Assembly (NCBI GenBank): GCA_028289645.1 | Contig: JANQOK010000017.1 | Coordinates: 62,001-126,000 of the forward strand | From: Anderseniella sp. | Lineage (GTDB): Bacteria > Pseudomonadota > Alphaproteobacteria > Rhizobiales > Aestuariivirgaceae | Length of the DNA: 64,000 bases | Reading direction: 5' to 3' | Part shown: piece after piece, positions 24,158-33,401 of the stretch | Position numbering within the stretch: position 1 is the stretch's first letter | Layout: every line of letters starts with the position of its first letter | Position numbers and translations under genes: made by a program | Notes under the pieces: model-generated | The model's database searches: none | What the model was told of the DNA's origin: nothing | Seen by the model: only the letters and a program-made list of their open reading frames with translations

Positions 24158-25090
24158 TTGAACTCAAAGGTCGGACGCGGGGTCTCGCTGGCACTGGTGT
24201 GCCTGTGCATCCTTGGGGCAATGCCGGTCATTTCCAACAGCCGGCCTGAGGAGTTCAGCGCGCTCAGTTTCGCCTTGTTCCTGTCCATCTGGCAGGTTGT
24301 GTTCGGTCTACCGTTGTTTGTCTGGGAGTTGCGCTCAGGCCGCAGCGGCATCTTCTCTATGAAAAGGCAGGGCGACAAAACTGTGCGTGCCGTTGCGGTG
24401 ACGCTGATCACCGGCATGATGTTTGGATTGTCCACGTATCTTTATGTCCTCGGCGTTGAAAAAGCCGGTGCCGTCAATGCGGCAATCGCAATCCAGGCCT
24501 ACCCACTGTTTGCGATTCTGTGGGAGACCGTTTTTCTCAAACGCCGCAAGACACCTGTCGAACTGGTACTGACGTCGGCGCTTGTCGCCACGCTCTATTA
24601 TCTCGGAACCGGCGGCAGTTGGAGAATAGACGGATTTTCCATATGGCTGCTGGTTGCGCTCGGCGTGCCGTTTCTATGGAGCATTGCTCACGTGCTGATC
24701 AAGGAGGAGTTGGGACGTACCGCCATAACGCCGGCGCAGGTCACGCTGTTTCGAGTGGCAATTTCCGCCGTTTTTCTGGCCGCTGTACTGGCCATGACCG
24801 AACCGGCCGGTTTCCTGGACAGCTTGATGCGGATGGACCTGCAGAAGTTCGCCGTTCTGATGGGGCTGGTGTACTATCTCGAGTTGGTTGTCTGGTTTTA
24901 TGCGGTCAGGGACATTGACGTCTCGCTCGCCAGTTCGATTACGGCACCGTGGCCTGCATTGACCATGGTGCTGGCGGTGATCTTTCTCGGCGATCGGATT
25001 GAACTTTATCAAGTGCTCGCGTTTCTGGTGGCTGTTGTAGCGATCTACGGACTGATTGTCGCCGGTATCAGAAAAGGCGACAGCAGGTGA
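24158..25090 (+). CDS. EamA/DMT-family transporter
   Basis: A drug/metabolite transporter superfamily permease, 310 aa, with about ten membrane helices in two EamA repeats (about 10-140 and 155-300). Typical points are YLYVLGVEKAGAVNAAIAIQ and SSITAPWPALTMVLAVIFLGD in the two halves. The start is TTG at 24158, preceded by GGGAGG at good spacing. It converges with the next glycosyltransferase gene, 21 bases apart. Transported substrates in this family are mostly small metabolites; none can be named here. Confidence 0.88.
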   Translation: MNSKVGRGVSLALVCLCILGAMPVISNSRPEEFSALSFALFLSIWQVVFGLPLFVWELRSGRSGIFSMKRQGDKTVRAVAVTLITGMMFGLSTYLYVLGVEKAGAVNAAIAIQAYPLFAILWETVFLKRRKTPVELVLTSALVATLYYLGTGGSWRIDGFSIWLLVALGVPFLWSIAHVLIKEELGRTAITPAQVTLFRVAISAVFLAAVLAMTEPAGFLDSLMRMDLQKFAVLMGLVYYLELVVWFYAVRDIDVSLASSITAPWPALTMVLAVIFLGDRIELYQVLAFLVAVVAIYGLIVAGIRKGDSR

Positions 25091-25111
25091 ACAGAACCTG
25101 ACCCCGCCAGC

Positions 25112-26206
25112 TTACATGCCGGAGCGTTTGTGGGAGATTGCTTCTGCAAACAGGTCATAAAGATGATCCGCATGCGCCTGCCATGTATGTGAGCTCAATA
25201 CCTTCTGTCGCCCGGCCTGAGCCATTTTTCTCGCCTTGTCGGGATCGTTCAGGAGCGAACTGACTGCTTCAACCAGCCCAAGCAGGTGGCCGGGATGATA
25301 AAGCCGCAGGTGTTTATGGTCTTCGAACAGCGCTTCAATGTTCTCTGACCTGATAGTGACGGTTGGTTTGCCCATCGCCAGGTATTCAAAGACCTTTAGC
25401 GGATCCAGTACGAAACCCTCGCCTGATGGCCGATGCATGTGTGGATTGAATGGAGCGATGCAGACATCGGCCGCGGCAATGAAACCTGGCACGCTGTAGT
25501 AGGGTACTGAACCGGCAAAGTGTATGCGCGATGTGATACCCAGTTGATTGGCCAGAACCTGCATCTCTTTGCGCAATGGGCCATCGCCGACAAGCACGGC
25601 GCAGGTGTCGTTCAACGACGGTTGCTGCAATGCCTGCAAAAGCAGGTCGAGTCCGTGCCATTTCTTGAACGATCCGACATATACTAGCAGAGGAGAACTC
25701 TTGCCCTGGCCAACCGGTATCCGCGATGCCGGTTTGTCCGGGTGGAACAGTGCGGAGTTGGCCCCCCATGACACCTGAATGACCTTGGACCTGTGTTTTG
25801 CCGGGACCAATCGGGGGTTTGTGGCCACCAGCGTGTCGGCAAGCCACAACGACAGGCGGCTCACCTGTTCATCCAGCACCATAGTGACCAGCGGCAGCTT
25901 CAAACACACTGCGATCATGGCGCCGAGCCCATAGGAAGAGCCGCGCTCATAGACGATGTCGGGTTTGAATTCGCGGGCAGCCTTCAGCGCTGCGGGCAGA
26001 TCGAGAGCCGACATCAATGTCCTGGTTACCGGAGCGTGTTTGTCGCGGTTGCCGACACCTGCAACATCCGATCCCAATGATCCTTTGCGGGCCAGGCAGC
26101 GAACCGGGCCGAGTGTGCGAAGGCAGGCAAGAACCTCCGTTGTATGGGTCGAGCCGCCATGTGTATCCGGCAGCAGAATCTGGCTCGCTACTATCAGAAC
26201 TCGCAA
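25112..26206 (-). CDS. glycosyltransferase family 4
   Basis: A 364-aa GT-B enzyme. It opens with VLIVASQILLPDTHGGSTHT (N-terminal Rossmann with acceptor loop) and carries LLVYVGSFKKWHGLDLLLQAL, VLVGDGPLRKEM, IHFAGSVPYYSVPGFIAAAD and KVFEYLAMGKPTVT, the full GT4 donor-binding pattern. The likely start is TTG at 26206, following a GGACGG-like site. It would transfer a sugar from a nucleotide donor to a glycan or lipid. It is the second glycosyltransferase within 3 kb, suggesting a small surface-glycan locus with the FkbM and EamA genes. Confidence 0.9.
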   Translation of the reverse strand: MRVLIVASQILLPDTHGGSTHTTEVLACLRTLGPVRCLARKGSLGSDVAGVGNRDKHAPVTRTLMSALDLPAALKAAREFKPDIVYERGSSYGLGAMIAVCLKLPLVTMVLDEQVSRLSLWLADTLVATNPRLVPAKHRSKVIQVSWGANSALFHPDKPASRIPVGQGKSSPLLVYVGSFKKWHGLDLLLQALQQPSLNDTCAVLVGDGPLRKEMQVLANQLGITSRIHFAGSVPYYSVPGFIAAADVCIAPFNPHMHRPSGEGFVLDPLKVFEYLAMGKPTVTIRSENIEALFEDHKHLRLYHPGHLLGLVEAVSSLLNDPDKARKMAQAGRQKVLSSHTWQAHADHLYDLFAEAISHKRSGM

Positions 26207-26287
26207 TGGCCGTCCAATCCGTGTTCATTGTCTGCTGACCGGCGCCAGGATCCGGATCCTGGAACCCAAAACCAATAAGACGGCACT

Positions 26288-26310
26288 AAACCCCTACGAC
26301 TGCGGGGTTT
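26288..26310. terminator. possible terminator hairpin
   Basis: AAACCCC (26288-26294) and GGGGTTT (26304-26310) form a 7-base stem with a 9-base loop, downstream of the DnaB-like gene on the minus strand. The U-run is short. An 18-base perfect palindrome lies nearby at 26245-26262. Confidence 0.35.
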
Positions 26311-26445
26311 ACCGCATCGCTTGGGCTTGATGGAAGCTGAGTCGCAGGCCGTCGAAGCGACAGTCTAGTTAAATTTTGACGGCAATATGTGCAGGTAACT
26401 GGCGAGGCGCCAGCAACAAACTTGTCGGCTCGCAGATCCTGCCAA

Positions 26446-27171
26446 CTACGGCGGAGGCCGGCTTGCTGCCTCGACCCGCATCCGGCCGTCGTTCAGAAAG
26501 CAGGATTTGTCAAACAGTGACAGGTCCAGGGGATTGGGCAACCGTACATCGCTGAGATCGGGAAGAGGTTTGAGTGCCAGGTCAAAAGACCGGTCGATCT
26601 GGGAAATGAACACGATTATCAAATCGTTGTCGCGGGCGAATGTTTTCAATGAACTGACCTGGACCATCAGTTCCGGATTGCTGCGCTTTTGATCCAGAAG
26701 CTGCAGGTAATCCAACACCGCGACGGTTCCCGGCTGTGCCGATGCGAGCCGATCCATGATGTAATAGGAGTTGATGGCGTCGGAACTGTCGAATTCAAAC
26801 TGGCCGGCAAAAGTTGAAATGTCACTATCTAAGGTTCTGAAGTGGGATATGACATCCGCTTCGGTGTACTCCAGAGAGAAAAACACGCCCTGGTGGCCAA
26901 GCTTCATGGCTTCGACAATCAGCTTAAGGCCCAAAAGCGTCTTGCCCTGACCGGGACGCGCACCCAGCAGCATAAGATCGCCTGGGTTGAGCTGGGCGAG
27001 TATGTCTTTTGCCGGTGTGCCTGCAGCCGCTCGTGCGGCCAACAGACTCCAGCTGTTGAAGCCTTCTTGCCGGGCGACGCGGTTCAATGCCTTGTTGAGT
27101 GGAATGCCAGCCTCTCGGGACACGGTTCTGGCGCGGCGTTTTAGCTGATGGATTGGTGCAGACAGTTTCAC
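26446..27171 (-). CDS. stand-alone DnaB-like RecA-fold ATPase
   Basis: A 241-aa protein resembling only the C-terminal ATPase domain of replicative helicase DnaB. Walker A is GARPGQGKT (Lys77). It is followed by GVFFSLEYTEADV, as in DnaB's SLEM segment, Walker B VAVLDYLQLL, and VFISQIDR, then PDLSDVRLPNP in place of DnaB's SDLRESG. Residues 1-60 hold a short helical region (SREAGIPLNKALNRVARQEGF) unrelated to the DnaB N-domain. It starts at GTG with GGAGG 8 bases upstream. It is too small to be the replicative helicase, and a helicase or DNA-processing accessory role is inferred. Confidence 0.78.
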   Translation of the reverse strand: MKLSAPIHQLKRRARTVSREAGIPLNKALNRVARQEGFNSWSLLAARAAAGTPAKDILAQLNPGDLMLLGARPGQGKTLLGLKLIVEAMKLGHQGVFFSLEYTEADVISHFRTLDSDISTFAGQFEFDSSDAINSYYIMDRLASAQPGTVAVLDYLQLLDQKRSNPELMVQVSSLKTFARDNDLIIVFISQIDRSFDLALKPLPDLSDVRLPNPLDLSLFDKSCFLNDGRMRVEAASRPPP

Positions 27172-27473
27172 GGGAAGAACCTCCTATGTCGGGCGGTTGT
27201 TACAATCCCTCCTTATGCGTGCTGCCCGAACAGTCGGTCTGTTGAAACTGGATGCCCAGTATGTTGCATACTTTCCCGGACGGAGGGGGGGGGAGGCCGG
27301 GGCTGCGGCCTATTCGGTAGTATGGACCAACGGCTCGTGATTCAAAATCCCCCTGGGACAGGAATTGCGATCTGACGCCGAGCAGGTGCCGGCGAGTGTC
27401 TGTCAGGAGACAATCTTGTGGCAGTATGACAGTTTGAGCATGCCAATCGAAACCCAGCAGCGAGAACTCAGCG
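27172..27473. other. 302-base intergenic region with a G9 run
   Basis: This is the divergent spacer between the DnaB-like gene and the GFA gene. It contains nine consecutive G at 27285-27293 and several in-frame stops in all frames. I found no convincing promoter boxes and no RNA gene. Confidence 0.35.
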
Positions 27474-27896
27474 ATGACCGACACGTCACCAGCCTTCAAA
27501 GTTGCCGAGTGCGCTTGTCGCAAACTGTCGATCACCCTGCAAAATGAGCCCGAAATCGTGAGCTCGTGCAATTGCACAGATTGCCAGCGGCGAACCGGCA
27601 GCGTGTTTGGTGTTGCGGCATATTTTGCGAAGACAAACATTGTCGCCCAGACCGGTGACAGCAAGGTGTTTGAACGCAAGGCCGATTCCGACGGAACTGT
27701 CTCGATGCATTTCTGCCCCGAATGCGGAACGACAGTGTACTGGCGCTTGTCCATGTATCGCGAGTATGTGGGTGTTGCAGTGGGATGCTTTGGAGATGCC
27801 GGCTTTCCCGCACCGGAGCGAACCGTGTGGGCAAACCGCAAACACCACTGGGTGACGTTCCCGCCGTCAGTGCGGGTCTACCCCGAAGCACCGTGA
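27474..27896 (+). CDS. GFA-family zinc-binding protein
   Basis: A 140-aa protein of the glutathione-dependent formaldehyde-activating (GFA/CENP-V) fold. Zinc ligands are visible as CAC (Cys13, Cys15), CNCTDCQ and, later, FCPECGT. The pattern TGSVFGVAAYF and CGTTVYWRLSMY fits the family. Members are small-molecule binding or lyase-like proteins; many are annotated without a demonstrated substrate. It stands alone between the DnaB-like gene and phaC. Confidence 0.85.
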   Translation: MTDTSPAFKVAECACRKLSITLQNEPEIVSSCNCTDCQRRTGSVFGVAAYFAKTNIVAQTGDSKVFERKADSDGTVSMHFCPECGTTVYWRLSMYREYVGVAVGCFGDAGFPAPERTVWANRKHHWVTFPPSVRVYPEAP

Positions 27897-28002
27897 GCAC
27901 CAACTGTGTCGCGATCGGTTTTACGGCATGATCGAAGTCAATGATGACTTGTGCATTTGGAGATAGCGTCTGACTGAAATTCAGCATGTTCAATCTTGAA
28001 GT

Positions 28003-29925
28003 TTGGATCAGGCGATGGGGTCGCAGGTTGTTGAAAGTCCGGTCGGTTCCGGTTCACAGGATTCAGCTGACGGGCAGGGGACAAGCCCCGCCGACAAGGC
28101 AACCACCATATCGACGGGCATGCCGGTGCCTGGACCTACCGTTCAGCGGGCTGGGCACACAGTGGCTGGTCCGCACCCGTTTGAACGGGATTCGTATGCC
28201 TCGACAGCGTTTCAGGAGATCCTGGACCGGTCGTTTCACGCATTTGCGGCCCGCGCCACGGCCGGCCTTTCGCCCAGCGCGCTTGCCGGTGCCTGGGCCG
28301 ACTGGGCGGTGCATCTCATGACGTCTCCGGGAAAACAGGTGCAGCTTGCCGAAAAGGCGGTCAAGAAAGCACAAAGGCTGGCCCAGTATGCCGCCAGGTG
28401 CAGGCCCGGCAAACGCCAGGTGCCTCTGTGCATAGAGCCGCTTGCCCATGACCGCAGGTTTCGCGGCAAGGCGTGGCAGCAATGGCCGTTCAATCTGATG
28501 TATCAGTCGTTCCTGCTGAACCAGCAATGGTGGCACAATGCGACCACCGGTGTTCGCGGTGTCACAAAACAACACGAGAAGGTGGTCGAATTCGCGACCC
28601 GGCAGTTGCTCGATGTGTTTTCTCCCTCCAATTATGCTTTCACAAACCCCGAGGTTGTGGATGCCACGCTCAGACAGGGCGGGCAGAACTTCGCCCGTGG
28701 CCTGCAGAACTTCATGGAGGATTGGGACAACGCGGTCAGTGGCCGGAAACCGCCGGGGGCTGAGGACTTCCAGGTGGGAACAGACCTGGCCGCAACACCG
28801 GGCAAGGTGATCTACCGCAACAGGCTGATCGAGTTGATCCAGTATGCACCGGCAACCGGCAAGGTGCATGCCGAACCGATCCTTATCGTGCCGGCCTGGA
28901 TCATGAAATACTACATTCTCGATTTGTCGGTTCACAATTCGCTGGTCAGATACCTGACCGGCCAAGGCTTCACGGTCTTCATGGTGTCATGGAAAAACCC
29001 CGATCCTGATGATCGCGACCTGGGCATGGACGACTACCGCACACTGGGTGTCATGCGCGCGCTTGAAGCCGTCCAGACTGTTTCGGGCGGCAGCCGGATA
29101 CATGGTGTCGGCTACTGCCTGGGTGGCACTTTGTTGTCGATTGCCGCTGCGGCCATGGCGCGGGATGGCGACAAGCGTCTGAAAACCCTGTCCCTGTTCG
29201 CCGCTCAGGTGGATTTTACCGAAGCGGGCGAACTGATGCTGTTCATCAATGAAAGCCAGGTGACGTTCCTCGAAGACCTGATGTGGGAGCAGGGATTTCT
29301 GGATACCAAGCAGATGGCCGGCGCCTTCCAGTTGCTGCGGTCGAACGACCTGATCTGGTCGCGCCTGGTGCATGATTACCTGATGGGCGACAGGGCCGGG
29401 CTGAACGACCTGATGGCGTGGAATGCAGATGCCACCCGGATGCCGTACAAGATGCACTCGCAGTATCTGCGCCAGCTGTTTCTCAACAATGACTTTGCCG
29501 AGGGGCGTTATCAGGTCGAAGGCCGTCCGGTGGCAGTTTCAGATATCCGGGTGCCGGTGTTTGCCGTCGGCACTGAAAGGGACCATGTCGCCCCCTGGCG
29601 TTCGGTCTACAAATTCCACCTTCTGTCAGACACCGAGGTGACGTTCCTGCTGACCAATGGCGGGCACAATGCCGGCATTGTGTCCGAGCCGGGTCACCCC
29701 CGGCGCCACTACAAGGTTACTACGGCTGCACATGATGAAGCTTATGTGGACCCTCAGACGTGGACTGCGCAGACAGCTGAGAAACAGGGATCATGGTGGC
29801 CGGAATTTTCGGATTGGTTAAAAGCCAGATCCGGAAAACCGGTTCCCCCGCCGCCATTTGGAAATGCAGAGTGCGGGCTCAAGGCAATCTGTGATGCGCC
29901 GGGCACCTATGTGTTCCAGGAGTAG
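28003..29925 (+). CDS. phaC: class I poly(3-hydroxyalkanoate) synthase
   Basis: Polymerises hydroxyacyl-CoA into storage polyester at the granule surface. It is about 636-640 aa depending on the start (TTG at 28003 or ATG at 28015; neither has a strong ribosome site). The lipase-like box is GYCLGG with nucleophile Cys372; the rest of the triad is in GTERDHVAPW (Asp) and NGGHNAGIV (His). The N-terminal PhaC domain is seen at FNLMYQSFLLNQQWWHNAT. The first ~50 residues are a low-complexity leader. No phaA/B or phasin gene is adjacent. Confidence 0.94.
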   Translation: MDQAMGSQVVESPVGSGSQDSADGQGTSPADKATTISTGMPVPGPTVQRAGHTVAGPHPFERDSYASTAFQEILDRSFHAFAARATAGLSPSALAGAWADWAVHLMTSPGKQVQLAEKAVKKAQRLAQYAARCRPGKRQVPLCIEPLAHDRRFRGKAWQQWPFNLMYQSFLLNQQWWHNATTGVRGVTKQHEKVVEFATRQLLDVFSPSNYAFTNPEVVDATLRQGGQNFARGLQNFMEDWDNAVSGRKPPGAEDFQVGTDLAATPGKVIYRNRLIELIQYAPATGKVHAEPILIVPAWIMKYYILDLSVHNSLVRYLTGQGFTVFMVSWKNPDPDDRDLGMDDYRTLGVMRALEAVQTVSGGSRIHGVGYCLGGTLLSIAAAAMARDGDKRLKTLSLFAAQVDFTEAGELMLFINESQVTFLEDLMWEQGFLDTKQMAGAFQLLRSNDLIWSRLVHDYLMGDRAGLNDLMAWNADATRMPYKMHSQYLRQLFLNNDFAEGRYQVEGRPVAVSDIRVPVFAVGTERDHVAPWRSVYKFHLLSDTEVTFLLTNGGHNAGIVSEPGHPRRHYKVTTAAHDEAYVDPQTWTAQTAEKQGSWWPEFSDWLKARSGKPVPPPPFGNAECGLKAICDAPGTYVFQE

Positions 29926-30015
29926 ATCCGACCCTGCTGGCGACAACACCCATGCCGCATCGATTGTCGGTATCCCCGCGGCACGGCAGATACCCTGCCA
30001 GCACAAGTGGAGCAA

Positions 30016-30029
30016 TTGATGAAGATCAA
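30016..30029. promoter_or_regulatory. perfect FNR-type box
   Basis: TTGAT-GAAG-ATCAA matches the FNR consensus TTGATnnnnATCAA exactly. It lies about 106 bases upstream of the hemerythrin-like gene, and the FnrL-type regulator is encoded just beyond that gene. Oxygen-dependent control of the hemerythrin-like gene is the natural reading. No perfect copy caught my eye elsewhere in the window. Confidence 0.65.
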
Positions 30030-30134
30030 CGAGGGCATCTGCGTTTGCTGCGATCATGCGGGCTGGTAACCGACGGATGAACTGAAGCTCGTCAATTCAA
30101 GGCTGCTGGCGGAGGACGGTTCAAGTGTACTCAA

Positions 30135-30653
30135 ATGGATGACCAATACCCGCTTTCCGTAATCGAGCATGATCGTACCAGCCTGTACAGGATTTGCGAC
30201 GATATGGAACGAATTGCCGATCAGCTCGGCGGCTCCGTCGACATTCAGCTGTGCACATCAGTCCAGTCCCGGTTACGCATTGACTTGGCCCAGAATCAAC
30301 AGGACGAGGAGGTTCTTTTCACGCTGCTGCGGGAACGCGAGCCCGAAGATGCGCTGCTTGAAAGATGTGTGGACCTTGCTCAATCCGAGCATGCCGCAAT
30401 CGGTTCATATGCGCTGGAACTGGCGGAACCGATCAGCGAACTGTGCGCCGGCAGCAAGACCAGCAACGCTGACGCGACCGGATATCTGCTCAGGAGCAGC
30501 TTTGACTATATTCGCCAGCACCTGCGCTGGGAGGATGCGATATTCTTCCTTGGAGAGAGATACGCGGCTGAAAGTGTCGACCAGGGTGCCCTCAAGGCCG
30601 GACTGATCAGAATCCGCAGCCTGCAGGACCGGCACCTGCGAGTGGCGGACTGA
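30135..30653 (+). CDS. hemerythrin-like domain protein
   Basis: A 172-aa all-helical protein. Its likely di-iron ligands are spaced as in HHE proteins: His12 (IEHDR), Asp57/Glu58 (QDEEVLF), His86 (SEHAAI), His129 and Glu133 (RQHLRWEDAIFF). Proteins of this kind bind oxygen or nitric oxide, or help repair iron-sulfur clusters. A perfect FNR box upstream and the convergent FnrL-type gene support an anaerobic or nitrosative-stress role. Family membership is likely but sequence conservation is low; the function is inferred. Confidence 0.68.
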   Translation: MDDQYPLSVIEHDRTSLYRICDDMERIADQLGGSVDIQLCTSVQSRLRIDLAQNQQDEEVLFTLLREREPEDALLERCVDLAQSEHAAIGSYALELAEPISELCAGSKTSNADATGYLLRSSFDYIRQHLRWEDAIFFLGERYAAESVDQGALKAGLIRIRSLQDRHLRVAD

Positions 30654-30673
30654 CATAGGGTCAGGACCGTAGA

Positions 30674-31426
30674 TCACTCGTCATCATAGGTTTGGGCGAT
30701 CTGCTGCAGTTTGGGTACGTCTCGCAGGGCAATGGACTTGGAATCGAGCAGGTCGATTATGCCATCGGCCTTGAGCTTGCTGATATTGCGGCTGACGGTT
30801 TCGATGGTCATACCGAGCAGGCCTGCAATCTCTTCGCGCTTCAGCGGAAAGCAGATTGTGGAATCGGGTTCGCGCGGGTCGCGGTGCGGACACATGTTGT
30901 GGTTTTCCCGCCACAACCACAGGATGAACCTGGCCATCTTCTCCTGCGCGCCGAGCTTGCCCAGAACGGTCATCCACTGTCTTGCCTGTTTGAGATCAGA
31001 GACAGTCTGTTCCAGCAAGCGGTGTTCGAGCTCGGGATTTGCTCTCAGAACGGCGCCAAACTGGGCCCGTCGGAAACAGCACAATTGCACATCAGTCACA
31101 CATTCCGCGTTCTCATTGCTAACTGACGATACCGGATTGCCGAGGCTGTCGGATGCGGCCAGCAGTCCGACAATCTGTTCGCGGCCGTCAGGCAGTATCT
31201 GGGTCAGTTTAACCACTCCCGACATGATCACAGCAAACAGTTCGCTGCTTTCATCCTGATGCAGGATGATGTCACCTGCTGACAGGTTGCGGTGGGTCAT
31301 GATGTCGGACAGTTCGCCGATGTTTGATGCGCCGAGCGCATTGCAGATCGCATGATGTCGCACAGGGCATTGCGCACATCGCAGGTCCATTTCAATTTCC
31401 GGTTCGATTCCGGGCACTCGCACCAC
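30674..31426 (-). CDS. fnrL: Crp/Fnr-family oxygen-sensing regulator (FnrL type)
   Basis: A 250-aa regulator with an N-terminal cysteine cluster (CAQCPVRHHAIC: Cys17, Cys20, Cys28) and Cys109 (NAECVTD), the arrangement that holds the [4Fe-4S] cluster of FNR. A cyclic-nucleotide-like fold follows (GDIILHQDESSELFAVIMSG) and then an HTH (EIAGLLGMTIETVSRNISKLK). The DNA-recognition residues E..S/TVSR match FNR-type specificity for TTGATnnnnATCAA. The start may be the GTG at 31426 or the ATG at 31390 (MDLRCAQC). A site of this type lies upstream of the convergent hemerythrin-like gene. Confidence 0.9.
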   Translation of the reverse strand: MVRVPGIEPEIEMDLRCAQCPVRHHAICNALGASNIGELSDIMTHRNLSAGDIILHQDESSELFAVIMSGVVKLTQILPDGREQIVGLLAASDSLGNPVSSVSNENAECVTDVQLCCFRRAQFGAVLRANPELEHRLLEQTVSDLKQARQWMTVLGKLGAQEKMARFILWLWRENHNMCPHRDPREPDSTICFPLKREEIAGLLGMTIETVSRNISKLKADGIIDLLDSKSIALRDVPKLQQIAQTYDDE

Positions 31427-33388
<1,962 letters not shown>

Positions 33389-33401
33389 GTATCATCTGTA
33401 G

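Noticed and set aside
27310-27360. tRNA-like stretch with a T-loop-like TTCAAAATCC
   Set aside because: No acceptor stem, D-arm or anticodon arm can be built around it.
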